From Verrucomicrobiota bacterium (lineage in GTDB: Bacteria; Verrucomicrobiota; Verrucomicrobiia; Chthoniobacterales; UBA10450), in the NCBI GenBank assembly GCA_003219465.1, contig QHOX01000171.1, forward strand, positions 1 through 34,322: a DNA stretch of 34,322 nt. Reading direction: 5' to 3'. Below, in pieces: positions 1 through 6,956 of this stretch (position 1 is the first letter of the stretch; every line of letters starts with the position of its first letter). A program made the position numbers and the translations under genes. The notes beneath the pieces were generated by a model. It did not search any database. It was given only the letters and a program-made list of their open reading frames with translations, and was not told the origin of the DNA.

Positions 1-2
1 GA

Positions 3-476
3 AGGAACCGCGAACACTTCATTACTAACATCAACCTGGAGGATGACCGTCTCTGGGTGCCTTACGCGAATGGTGTCTGGTTCCAGCCCTGCTCCTTTAA
101 CGTCACATCTGGGGGATTCAGCGTCGTTCTGAAAGGTCTCCCCGGCTCGATGGTGGGAACCCATTACCACGTTGGGACCGTTCATGGCTATACGATGCGT
201 GGTCACTGGCGATACGTGGAGCATGACTGGATTGCAAAGCCCGGAACTTACATCTTCGAACCCGCCGGCGAGGCGCACACACTGGTGATCACCGAGGACT
301 CACCAGAACCGATGGTAACTCTGTTCGTGGTTGGAGGCGGCCTCATCTATCTGGATAAACCGGTGAATGGTGCCGTTGCTGCCTACGAAGATGGATTCAC
401 TCTCCTCGAGCTGACTCGGAAGTATTATCGCGAAGCCGGTTTGGATGCGCGTCAGCTTGACCTGCTCGTGCGCTGA
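3..476 (+). CDS. Cupin-domain protein, 2,4'-dihydroxyacetophenone dioxygenase-like (5' end cut by window edge)
   Basis: The frame is open from the left edge, so the ORF-track GTG at 57 is probably internal and the real start lies outside the window. The visible 157 residues form a single cupin barrel. Counting from the GTG at 57, the first metal-binding motif is GTHYHVGTVHG (His36, His38, with His43 where the motif usually has Glu) and the second is EPAGEAHTL (His74). The spacing and the text around 'HGYTMRGHWRYVEHDW' resemble the DAD/ChrR-like cupins, which are small mononuclear-metal enzymes or sensors. The substrate cannot be told from sequence. It is followed by a hairpin-containing spacer and a SnoaL-like gene on the same strand. 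Confidence is good for the cupin fold and modest for the dioxygenase name. Confidence 0.75.
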   Translation, partial: RNREHFITNINLEDDRLWVPYANGVWFQPCSFNVTSGGFSVVLKGLPGSMVGTHYHVGTVHGYTMRGHWRYVEHDWIAKPGTYIFEPAGEAHTLVITEDSPEPMVTLFVVGGGLIYLDKPVNGAVAAYEDGFTLLELTRKYYREAGLDARQLDLLVR

Positions 477-502
477 TGATGGATTCAGTGCGAATTTCTC
501 CG

Positions 503-528
503 CCTCTCCTCCTCGAGTCGAGGAGAGG
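503..528. repeat. Inverted repeat after the cupin gene
   Basis: CCTCTCCT and AGGAGAGG are perfect 8-bp arms around a 10-nt centre, 26 nt after the cupin stop. No T-run follows, so a Rho-independent terminator is not well supported. The text continuing into 'gatgaaggtgagg' looks like a dispersed intergenic repeat rather than a dedicated regulatory site. Confidence 0.45.
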
Positions 529-567
529 ATGAAGGTGAGGAGTCGATAGAGAAAGGGCACACTCATT

Positions 568-600
568 ATCTGTGAAATCTGTGTCATCCGTGGTTAAACC
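568..600. repeat. Dispersed intergenic repeat arm (ATCTGTGAAATCTGTG type)
   Basis: The stretch reads as quasi-repeated words (ctgtgaaat ctgtgtcat ccgtggtt) just upstream of the SnoaL-like start codon. It resembles one arm of the CACAGAG/CTGTG hairpin elements seen elsewhere in this window (6801-6914). Only one arm is present here, so it may be a degraded copy. Confidence 0.35.
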
Positions 601-615
601 TTTCAGGAACGACGC

Positions 616-1047
616 ATGAATGATCGCCGCGAGTTACACGCTTTCGCGTCCCGTTACGCGAAAGCGTGGTGCAGCCGGGATCCGGAAAGCGTCGCGGCAT
701 TCTTCGCGGAGCGTGGCTCAATTAGCATTAATAACGGACCGCCCGCCGTCGGACGCGTGGCGATTGCTGAGGAAGCGCGAGGATTCATGAGAACATTTCC
801 GGACATGATCGTGACGATGGATGATGTAACGCGTGAATCGAAACTTGGAGGGCGGAGCTCCTGCGACGCTGTCTTCCATTGGACATTAACTGGGACGAAC
901 ACGGGCCCGGGCGGCACCGGCAAACGCGTTCGAATCAGCGGCTACGAACTTTGGAAGATCGACAACGACGGACTCGTCGCAGAATCGAAAGGCCACTTTG
1001 ATAGCGCGGAGTACGAACGTCAGCTCAAACACGGTGTCGATGGCTAG
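616..1047 (+). CDS. SnoaL-like / NTF2-fold protein
   Basis: This 143-residue protein has the length and pattern of the SnoaL/ketosteroid-isomerase-like NTF2 fold. An N-terminal helix (about 5-30, with 'AKAWCSRDPESVAAFF') is followed by a short strand carrying 'GRVAIAEEARGFMRTFPDM', then the strands 'AVFHWTLTGTNTGPGGTG' and 'ISGYELWKIDNDGLVAES'. The motif 'W..rDp..va.fFae.g' and the later 'G.e.w.i..dg.i.e' are typical of the family. Members are cyclases, isomerases, dehydratases or non-catalytic binding proteins, so no reaction can be assigned. The ATG is preceded by an AGGA-like ribosome binding site (caggaacgacgcATG). No signal peptide is visible, so a cytoplasmic location is likely. Confidence 0.75.
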   Translation: MNDRRELHAFASRYAKAWCSRDPESVAAFFAERGSISINNGPPAVGRVAIAEEARGFMRTFPDMIVTMDDVTRESKLGGRSSCDAVFHWTLTGTNTGPGGTGKRVRISGYELWKIDNDGLVAESKGHFDSAEYERQLKHGVDG

Positions 1048-1126
1048 CCGTCGTTAGCGACCATGAATCTTGAAGACCTCGCCAACCTCGGACAAGTCAT
1101 CGGAGCGATTGGCGTCATGAATCAAA

Positions 1127-2047
1127 ATGAGGGTAAGTAAGATTATCTCCTTCGCCGTTGGCGCAATGTTGGCTGCTGCGGCAGCGTGTGCCGACGAAGT
1201 CTCCATCGTCAACAATATACTTGGACCCGAAGGTCCGTTGTACGTTGACGGCAACCTTTACTACGTTGGCTGGGTTTCCAACACGCTGTCGAAATGGGAT
1301 GGCAAAACGACCACCGTGTTGAATCATACCCCGGGTTGCGGCCATAACGGGTTGGCGCTCACGAAACAGAGGACATTTCTGCTCGCGTGCACCGAGGAGC
1401 ATGGCGCCATTCTTGAACTCGATATGACCGGCAAGCAGCTGCGCCGTTGGGATGCCGACAAAAACGGCAAGCCATTCGACGGCGGCATCAATGATATTGT
1501 GGTGACCGCCAACGGCGGCGCTTATGCCACGGTCTTTGGCCCGTACAAGGACCTGCCAACCTCCGTGGTGGGGAAAATTCTTTATCTCGCGCTTGGCGGT
1601 GAAAACTGGGTCGACGTAGCGGACGATCTCAATTACGCCAACGGCATAGGCGTCTCTCCAGATCAAAAGACCCTTTACGTCAGCGAAACCGTCGGAAACT
1701 GCATATTAAAATTCACGATCAACGCCGACGGCTCTTTGAGCAACAGATCGAATTTTGCTCCGCTAAACCTTCTGACAAGAAACAAGGTCGAATCATGGTG
1801 GCTCGGACCCGATAGCATGAAGCTCGACAGCAAGGGTAACATTTATGTTGCCCAATGGTTCGGTGGCAAGATTTTGAAGATATCTCCTGAGGGCAAGCTT
1901 CTACACGTATTTAAGATCGCCGCGGGTGACGGCACAACAAACGTTGCCTTCAGCGAAGGCGAGAAAGAATTGTACGTGACCGTGGTGAAGGATCCAAAGG
2001 ACCCGCAGGCGAAGGGCAGTATCGTAAAGATCGCAAATGTGAAGTAA
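1127..2047 (+). CDS. Secreted SMP-30/gluconolactonase-like beta-propeller protein
   Basis: The 306-residue product starts with a signal peptide: basic MRVSK, a hydrophobic alanine-rich core, and a probable signal peptidase I site after AACA (about residue 22). The mature part matches the SMP-30/gluconolactonase/LRE family of six-bladed propellers: 'LGPEGPLYVDGNLYYVG' near the N-terminus, 'GGINDIVVTANGGAYATVFG' (about 125-145), 'NYANGIGVSPDQKTLYVSET' (about 170-190), and 'DSMKLDSKGNIYVAQWFGGKILKISPEGK' (about 225-255). These are the positions that supply metal-binding Glu, Asn and Asp in the family. A periplasmic lactonase or sugar-binding propeller is likely, but the substrate is unknown. Its end faces the convergent DUF262/TIGR02391 gene across a hairpin. 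Confidence 0.8.
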   Translation: MRVSKIISFAVGAMLAAAAACADEVSIVNNILGPEGPLYVDGNLYYVGWVSNTLSKWDGKTTTVLNHTPGCGHNGLALTKQRTFLLACTEEHGAILELDMTGKQLRRWDADKNGKPFDGGINDIVVTANGGAYATVFGPYKDLPTSVVGKILYLALGGENWVDVADDLNYANGIGVSPDQKTLYVSETVGNCILKFTINADGSLSNRSNFAPLNLLTRNKVESWWLGPDSMKLDSKGNIYVAQWFGGKILKISPEGKLLHVFKIAAGDGTTNVAFSEGEKELYVTVVKDPKDPQAKGSIVKIANVK

Positions 2048-2060
2048 CGGATTTTTGCTT

Positions 2061-2083
2061 GTGACGAGGAATTCCGTCGTCAC
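2061..2083. terminator. Hairpin between convergent genes, possible bidirectional terminator
   Basis: GTGACGA and TCGTCAC flank an inner GGAA/TTCC pairing, giving an almost continuous stem with one bulged base, 13 nt after the propeller-gene stop. No T-run follows on either strand, so intrinsic termination is possible but unproven. Confidence 0.35.
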
Positions 2084-2145
2084 GTGGAAGACGATCTAAT
2101 TAAAAGAACGCCATCCCGACGCGAAACCGATCGGTGCCTTCAGCA

Positions 2146-2751
2146 TCATCGAAGCAGCTCGAGCTTTTTCAGAAGTAAGTTGACGAAAACAAGAGTCGCG
2201 CCGCCCTCTTGCGGAGTTGGATCGATTAAACGGTGGGCCGAAGGGTTTCGGATCACACCAACGACACCCGCAAACAGATCGCGATATTCGTCTCTCTCTG
2301 CAGGAACCGTAAACTTGCTCGCCAAGCTGCCGGACTGGCCGAAAACCTTGTTCACTAACTCGCGACCGATCAGGTTAGGATCGGATATCTTACCTACGTC
2401 ACGCAGTCGTTCTTCTAAAATGACCCCAGCGGTTCGAACCGCCGAATCCCAAAGCATTGGATCAGCAGCGCCAGCTCCGAGCATCGGTAGGCAACGTCGC
2501 TTCAACGTGTCGTCAAAACTCGTTAGGTCTGCTAGAGGCGTTAGCTGTTTTAAGAATGAGGTATCGGGCGCCGCGAAATTGGAATCGACCGCGTGATAGG
2601 CTTCCCCAGTCATATTGCTCGGCAGGCTTACTGGAAAGTCTCCGGTTGGTCTCGCCAGACACGAATGCCATATTGGCAATCTCATTGATTTCAGCAGTCT
2701 CGTAACCATCTTTTTTAAGCAGCGCCTTCGAGAATATGTGGTGTGCTTCAA
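2146..2751 (-). pseudogene. TIGR02391/Ymh-like C-terminal domain, probably the frameshifted end of the DUF262 protein
   Basis: This frame overlaps the 3' end of the DUF262 ORF. Its first 45 or so residues are an out-of-frame shadow of the DUF262 HNH region; real-looking protein begins near 'GEAYHAVDSNFAAP' (about residue 48). The remainder resembles the TIGR02391/Hypoth_Ymh family: 'LWDSAVRTAGVILEERLRDVG', 'GRELVNKVFG', and the hallmark 'ELFAG..gviRNPsAHR' (here 'RDLFAGVVGVIRNPSAHR') followed by a leucine-rich helix. No independent start codon sits at the domain boundary. The simplest reading is that the domain is the C-terminus of the upstream DUF262 protein, disconnected by one extra base, for example in the GGGG run at 2604-2607. 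A separate gene translated by reinitiation is the alternative. Confidence 0.65.
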
Positions 2752-4129
2752 TAAAATGGGAACGGCCCTGATGGGTTAACGACAGACCCAATCGTGTCCG
2801 CCAGTCCTTCGCCCCTTTGGCCTTGAGCGCCAAGTAGGTTGTCGGAAAGAGTGCGCTTTGCGGATTCTTCCCGACAAAATCTTCGGGAACGGTTTCCAAT
2901 CGACCAAGCTGATTCCGTAAATACGAAATCAATTCCACGGGAAGCTTTTTGTCCAAAACGATGCGTAGGTCGGTATCGAGAACAGTTTCCGACGAGCCGC
3001 TGTAATGCCCGCGCGCGTTCGCAATAAACAACCACTGGCGCAGTTCCTGTTCCTCCTCCGCTGATAATTCGAAAGAACGCTGCGACGCGTAAAAGCCAGG
3101 GACGATAATTAACATCGCCGACGACAAGAGAGATTCATTTTCAATCCCTGCGTTCGTCCGAAGGAAATTTATTGAGAACCGAATGCCGTGTTTCGCTGCA
3201 TCCCATCCAGACTTTAATTTCTCTACGGCGACGTTGCCGACTGTTTTGAACCGACTTTGCCCGGTTGCAAAAACGACGAGAGCGCGCACTAAGAGGCCTA
3301 AGTCGATGGTGAAACCAACGTCTTCACACTCTTCTTGGAACTCTTCGAATAATTTGAGAGATCCCTGCCAACGTGATGTGATCTGAGCCAACGCAAAATC
3401 GGAACCGCGCAGCTTTATGCCTAGCGAGTTAACCCGGACGAATATCTCGGCGACCTCTTCATATGAGAGTTTCTTGTCCAAGACGTGCATGACATACTGG
3501 TAATCCTTGATCTTGCGCACCGCCTGAAGACGTTTTGAGAATTTGTCGAAGCGCGGATCATCCAGGGACGAAACCAGCGGTTTCAGTATGTGCACGTCAG
3601 TGATGTCAGGTCGAAAAATATCGGAAACCTTTACCCAGTGGGGATCGTTGAGCAGAACTTGGTTAGCCACAACGAAAGTACGGAGTTTTGTACCCTGAAT
3701 CGTATTCTGAGCGGTTTCATCCTCCGGATCAGTATCGTCTTCATCCACTTCGACAACTTCGGTTGGCCCCCCTTCCGGGTGATCCAAATTGAATAAGATT
3801 TCGATCGGTTTTTTCCGCCCTCTTACTGTAATCGGCTCAGCCCTCACTACGGCGGACAAAGACGTGAGTCTTTGCTGGCCATCCAACAGCATCTTATGAC
3901 CTTTGAATGGGCTTTCACTTTGCGAAACAGCCAAGTCTCGGACGGGCATTGATCGATCCGTCTCCCAAACGAGAATAGTGCCAGACGGATAGCCGCGATA
4001 CAAAGAATCGAGCAAGTCGCGAACGCGAGTTGCGGGCCATACGTAGCGTCGCTGCATCTCAGGCAATCGGAGCTCCCCGTTCCGGATCATCTCGACAAGA
4101 TTGCCGACAGTGGTGTCGATTTTCGCCAT
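2513..4129 (-). CDS. DUF262 (GmrSD N-terminal-like) protein with HNH-type region
   Basis: The 538-residue product opens with a textbook DUF262 region: 'LRLPEMQRRYVWP', 'DLLDSLYRGYPSGTILVWE' and the ParB-like nucleotide-site motif DGQQR (83-87). Towards the C-terminus 'EAHHIFSKALLKKDGY' (HH at about 463-464) and 'NEIANMAFVSGETNRR' match the HNH-like region that follows DUF262 in this family. Related proteins include GmrSD-type (type IV) restriction enzymes and other phage-defence factors, so nucleic-acid cleavage in defence is a plausible but unproven role. The last 30 or so residues after 'SSKPAEQYDW' do not look like the family and overlap the TIGR02391 frame (2146-2751), so I suspect a frameshift at about 2600-2620. 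The gene has no obvious defence partners; the neighbourhood upstream is eroded. Confidence 0.8.
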   Translation of the reverse strand: MAKIDTTVGNLVEMIRNGELRLPEMQRRYVWPATRVRDLLDSLYRGYPSGTILVWETDRSMPVRDLAVSQSESPFKGHKMLLDGQQRLTSLSAVVRAEPITVRGRKKPIEILFNLDHPEGGPTEVVEVDEDDTDPEDETAQNTIQGTKLRTFVVANQVLLNDPHWVKVSDIFRPDITDVHILKPLVSSLDDPRFDKFSKRLQAVRKIKDYQYVMHVLDKKLSYEEVAEIFVRVNSLGIKLRGSDFALAQITSRWQGSLKLFEEFQEECEDVGFTIDLGLLVRALVVFATGQSRFKTVGNVAVEKLKSGWDAAKHGIRFSINFLRTNAGIENESLLSSAMLIIVPGFYASQRSFELSAEEEQELRQWLFIANARGHYSGSSETVLDTDLRIVLDKKLPVELISYLRNQLGRLETVPEDFVGKNPQSALFPTTYLALKAKGAKDWRTRLGLSLTHQGRSHFIEAHHIFSKALLKKDGYETAEINEIANMAFVSGETNRRLSSKPAEQYDWGSLSRGRFQFRGARYLILKTANASSRPNEF

Positions 4130-4361
4130 AGTGGAAGGGAACTTTAACCTACCTACATCAAATCGTTACAATTACGATGCTGCGAAGCGAGCACAAACTA
4201 AACACAACTCGATTTGGTGGACATTGATGAACGTTCACTGATTGTTCCAAGCTGGAATAAAAGGCGAACGTCGTAATGCGCAACTCGACGCAGTTAAGTC
4301 TAACGACAGGTGAGATTTTCCCGTGCAACCGACAGGAAGATGTCGATCTTGTGATTTAAGA
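4130..4361. other. Gene-free stretch upstream of the DUF262 gene
   Basis: About 230 bases of relatively AT-rich sequence with no convincing ORF, repeat or RNA gene. It should contain the promoter of the minus-strand DUF262 gene, but I cannot pick a clear -35/-10 pair or a good Shine-Dalgarno sequence before its ATG. Confidence 0.5.
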
Positions 4362-4506
4362 ACTGGCGTAATTGGCGATGGCTTTGGCTGCGTCGAGAGT
4401 GGAATCTTTGCCGCCCCCGCCACGGCGAGTCCGTGTTGTCCCGGCGACCGGACATGTTGTAGACGCGCGCTTTGCCTTCGATAATGTCGATCGAAGCGGT
4501 GGTTCT
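4362..4506 (-). pseudogene. Decayed copy 1 of the 3' end of the isocitrate dehydrogenase-family gene
   Basis: The plus-strand text 'gctttggctgcgtcgaga gtggaatctttgcc' closely follows the true 3' end at 5603-5660 ('gctttggctacctcgagc gtggaatctttgcc'). On the minus strand a residual reading 'EGKARVYNMSG' mirrors '[11 protein letters not shown]' of the intact copy. An insertion of roughly 35 bases ('cgccacggcgagtccgtg...') and small changes destroy the frame. It corresponds to about 5603-5715 of the full gene. No function is expected. Confidence 0.75.
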
Positions 4507-4511
4507 AGATG

Positions 4512-5003
4512 TCATCTGCGAAGCTTGAGGATTGCAGAGTAGGCCTTGGGACTCATGCGCGACACTGCTGAAATCACATCCTCGCGGTTTTCGTTTTCCA
4601 TGCGCCGACACTTAACAGCCAAAACCCAAGCTTCGTCTTCGCCAAATTTATTCGTGGACCATCTTACGCCGCCGGCAAGTCTGCAGCCAGGCCAACGCGA
4701 TACCCAGTTAAAGTATTCGTACGTTTTCCTACGCCTGCGGATCGTATGATAGTGAGGATGAACGCCAACAACTCCAGACGTGTTGCGCCGTGTCATTCTA
4801 TTTTTTGAACTTATTGCAGCCGGGAGAGTCGGAACTGTAGTTCGTAACCATTTCAGCGCCGCGCGTTCGGCGCGAGGCCATGTCTTGTATTTCTTTAGAC
4901 TGAAATTCGCCTGAAGGCGGTTCATCTGACGCTGAATGCGCGCTGTTACGCAGCGCTCTGGGTAATTTCGCGTGAAATGAGTCCAGCGATCTGAGGGAGG
5001 CAT
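4512..5003 (-). CDS. Small AP2/ERF-like DNA-binding domain protein
   Basis: This 163-residue basic ORF lies between the two decayed dehydrogenase fragments. The centre carries 'NTSGVVGVHPHY' followed after a variable loop by 'YEYFNWVSRWPG' and then 'WSTNKFGEDEAWVLAVKCRR' (about 75-145). That is the layout of bacterial and phage AP2-like domains (SG..GV, a W-containing strand, then an amphipathic helix with GE.EA..LA...R). Such domains are DNA-binding and often accompany HNH endonucleases or integrases, but no nuclease motif is visible here. The N-terminal 70 residues are Arg/Lys-rich and unassigned. Location inside gene debris suggests a mobile or recently acquired gene. The start is uncertain. 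It may also be non-functional. Confidence 0.5.
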   Translation of the reverse strand: MPPSDRWTHFTRNYPERCVTARIQRQMNRLQANFSLKKYKTWPRAERAALKWLRTTVPTLPAAISSKNRMTRRNTSGVVGVHPHYHTIRRRRKTYEYFNWVSRWPGCRLAGGVRWSTNKFGEDEAWVLAVKCRRMENENREDVISAVSRMSPKAYSAILKLRR

Positions 5004-5037
5004 GAATCCAAATCTATTAAGCTCTTAAAGAATAGTA

Positions 5038-5068
5038 AGAGATTTCTCGACTACGTTCGAAATGACAG
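5038..5068. repeat. Dispersed intergenic repeat (TTTCTCGACT..GTTCGAAATGACA type)
   Basis: The phrase 'gatttctcgactacgttcgaaatgacag' has the look of a short intergenic repeat that I recall being common in environmental genomes of this sort; that recall is not a database result. It sits between the AP2-like ORF start and dehydrogenase fragment 2. Confidence 0.3.
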
Positions 5069-5107
5069 CGCACCAATTTGGGTGTCGACGCGAATGGTTT
5101 GGCCTTC

Positions 5108-5226
5108 GCGGACTTTGCCTTCCGCGATGACGATCCGAGCCGGATTGGAGCTTCGCAGCAATGGCCGATTCCAAACGCGCGGCCATGTCCGCTTCCTTGA
5201 GCCAGTCGAGCATCAGCTTGGCGGTC
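5108..5226 (-). pseudogene. Decayed copy 2 of the 3' end of the isocitrate dehydrogenase-family gene
   Basis: On the minus strand the text translates as 'MLDWLKEADMAARLESAIA', nearly the same as '[19 protein letters not shown]' in the true gene. Over the last 44 bases I count 6 differences from the copy at 5723-5766. An insertion of about 24 bases after the 'gcgatgacg' motif breaks the frame. It matches about 5670-5766 of the full gene and so overlaps copy 1 by roughly 45 bases. The two fragments are therefore not simply halves of one interrupted gene. Confidence 0.8.
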
Positions 5227-5231
5227 GCTTT

Positions 5232-5429
5232 CTAGATTGTGACCTGCTCGTATGAGAAGCGCGGGATGTCGGCGCGATCGCTGGCGTGCTCGACGGTTAT
5301 GCCCCGGATATTGCCTTTCTCATCCAAATCAAGAAGCGTGTTTTCGTCCAGATCGCGGGTCTCCGCCACCTTTGAAGCCTTAAACTCGATGTAGAGTGTA
5401 TCTGTGTCCTGGAAATACTGGATTTTCAT
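5232..5429 (-). CDS. DUF2283 family protein
   Basis: The 65-residue product fits DUF2283 along its whole length: 'MKIQYFQDTDTLYIEF' (the family pattern is roughly YD.e.D.LyI.l), 'ETRDLDENTLLDLDEKGNIRGITVEHAS' (the pattern ..l.e.v.iDyd..G.ivGIEIl.AS). These small proteins are often encoded beside a DUF4258-type partner and have been suggested to be toxin-antitoxin components; no such partner is seen here. The stop codon comes directly before dehydrogenase fragment 2. Cellular role is unknown. Confidence 0.85.
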   Translation of the reverse strand: MKIQYFQDTDTLYIEFKASKVAETRDLDENTLLDLDEKGNIRGITVEHASDRADIPRFSYEQVTI

Positions 5430-5498
5430 GGCTTAAACGAACGCCGACACTCCCATCAGTTCCTCGGGCGTGCAAACCCGGATACGCCAGGATTCTTG

Positions 5499-5587
5499 CC
5501 TGCGAATCACACGAATCACGCGAACCAGATGTCAGAGATCAGAAGTCAGACGTCAGAAATTTCGCGTCAATTCGAGTGTTTCGTGGG
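5499..5587. repeat. Long imperfect hairpin element, copy A (CGAATCACACGAATCACGCG arms)
   Basis: The left arm 'gcgaatcacacgaatcacgcga' pairs imperfectly with the right arm 'tcgcgtcaattcgagtgtttcgtggg'. The intervening loop is a run of near-identical short words (gtcagagatcagaagtcagacgtcagaa). The same two arms recur at 9894-9965 with an unrelated loop. It occupies most of the spacer upstream of DUF2283 and downstream of the dehydrogenase gene. Confidence 0.65.
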
Positions 5588-5599
5588 CCGCTTTCTCAG

Positions 5600-6747
5600 T
5601 CAGCTGGCGTACTCGGTAATAGCTTTGGCTACCTCGAGCGTGGAATCTTTGCCACCCATGTCGTAGGTGCGGACCTTGCCTTCGGCGATGACGCGAGCGA
5701 TGGCCGTTTCCAAGCGCGTCGCCATTTCGGTTTCCTTGAGCCAGTCAAGCATGAGCTTGGTGGTCAAGAGCATGGCGATCGGATTGACCTTGTATTGGCC
5801 GGCGTATTTCGGGGCCGATCCGTGCGTCGGTTCGAACACGGCGTAGTCATCGCCGAGGTTTGCGCTCGGCGCGAAACCAAGTCCGCCGACCAGGCGCACA
5901 AATCGCTGACGATGTCGCCAAACATGTTCTCTGCGACCAGCACTGAGTAGTCTTGCGGATTTTTGAACATCCACATGCAGATGGCGTCGATGTTAACTTC
6001 GTCAGCCCAGATGTCCGGATACCTCTTCGCCACCTTCCGGAAACAATCCATCATCAAGCCGCCAGTCTCGCGCAGCACATTCGGTTTCTCGATCACCGTC
6101 ACGCGCTTGCGTCCAGTTTTCTTCGCGTAATCAAACGCTTCTTTGCAAATGTTGGTGCATCCCTGCACGCTCATGATGCGGGTGGAGAGGGCGACATTTT
6201 CGAGTCCCTTGTTGATCCACTTCTTCATTTTCGGATTGGCGCACAGCGCGGTGTAAACCGCTTCCGGTAACGGAAAAAATTCCACGCCGCCGTACATGCC
6301 CTCAGTATTTTCACGGAAAACGACCTGATCGATCCGCACGTCTTCGCCACTCGGGTTGGTGATCTTGTTCCCGTGATAATTGAGCGGATTGCCAGGATAG
6401 CTTTTACATGGCCGCATGTTGGTGTGGAGATGGAACAGCTGCCGCAGTCCCACGATTGGCGAGAAATAGCTCAACCCCTTCCCCTGAAGCTCCGGGCTCA
6501 ATTCTTCTTTCGCTTTGTCCTGCGCCTTGCTCGTGATCGCGCCGAAGAGCGCGCACGTGGTGTCCTTCAGGGCCTTCACAGTACGATCTGGAAGCGCGTT
6601 ACCTTCCGTGCACCAAAATTTCCAGCCGATGTCACAGGGCACGTATTCGGCGTCGAACTTCATTCGATGGAGAACGAGGCGCGCAGCCTCCATCACATCG
6701 TTACCCACGCCGTCCCCCGGCATCCACGCAATTCTGTACTTAGGCAT
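5600..6747 (-). pseudogene. Isocitrate/isopropylmalate dehydrogenase family gene, frameshifted near residue 285
   Basis: Two overlapping frames (5764-6747 and 5600-5974) together give one protein of about 383 residues. N-terminal 'MPGDGVGNDVM', 'TNMRPCKSYPGNPLNY', the substrate-binding 'VVFRENTEGMYGGVEF' and 'VTVIEKPNVLRETGG' are followed by '[13 protein letters not shown]'. The frame then continues as '[16 protein letters not shown]', '[16 protein letters not shown]' and 'NPIAML', containing the cofactor-binding HGSAP loop. The product would oxidatively decarboxylate isocitrate (or a related 2-hydroxyacid) to 2-oxoglutarate in the cytoplasm. At about 5890-5897 a codon and one more base appear to be missing (4 nt), judging from the family pattern SD.AA.LVGGLG; a 1-nt loss is possible if this subfamily lacks that residue. 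Either the gene is broken or the assembly has an error. Decayed partial copies lie downstream. Confidence 0.8.
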
Positions 6748-6800
6748 AGGAGGATGACTCTAGCGGTGAGCGTCACCGCGGCAAGATGCGAACCAGAGAG

Positions 6801-6914
6801 AATTCACCACAGAGATCACGGAGTTCGCAGAGGGATGTTTAAATCAGGAAGGCAGGAATTCAGGAAAAATTCTGTGCAGGTCTCTGCGTCCTCTTTGTGC
6901 TCCGCGGTGGAAAA
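6801..6914. repeat. Long imperfect hairpin element (CACCACAGAG..CTCCGCGGTGG)
   Basis: The left arm 'aattcaccacagagatcacggagttcgcagagg' is partly complementary to the right arm 'tctctgcgtcctctttgtgctccgcggtggaaaatt'. The loop contains further quasi-repeats (aggaaggcaggaattcaggaa). It fills the spacer between the divergent dehydrogenase and lipoprotein genes and includes the first in-frame GTG of the following ORF, which argues against that GTG as a start. Confidence 0.55.
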
Positions 6915-6956
6915 TTACGTCGTGTCGATCCTGATCTGAGCAACTATTATGTCGCC

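Noticed and set aside
2084-2596. 170-residue plus-strand ORF
   Set aside because: It lies opposite the TIGR02391-like domain and has a Ser/Arg-rich composition typical of shadow frames.
4362-5226. Reading the two dehydrogenase fragments as one gene cleanly split by the AP2-like ORF
   Set aside because: The fragments overlap by about 45 bases relative to the source gene and each has its own insertions, so a single clean interruption does not fit, unless an unusually long target duplication is assumed.
5521-5575. CRISPR-like short repeated words (gtcagagatcagaagtcaga)
   Set aside because: The units are about ten bases with no spacers of constant length and no cas genes nearby; they form the loop of a hairpin element.
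5396-5950. 184-residue plus-strand ORF across the hairpin element and dehydrogenase end
   Set aside because: It runs through a repeat hairpin and the antisense of the dehydrogenase gene, and no protein family is recognisable.
6897-6956. Upstream GTG start of the cupredoxin-like lipoprotein
   Set aside because: This region belongs to a repetitive hairpin and would place a long polar leader before the lipobox signal peptide.
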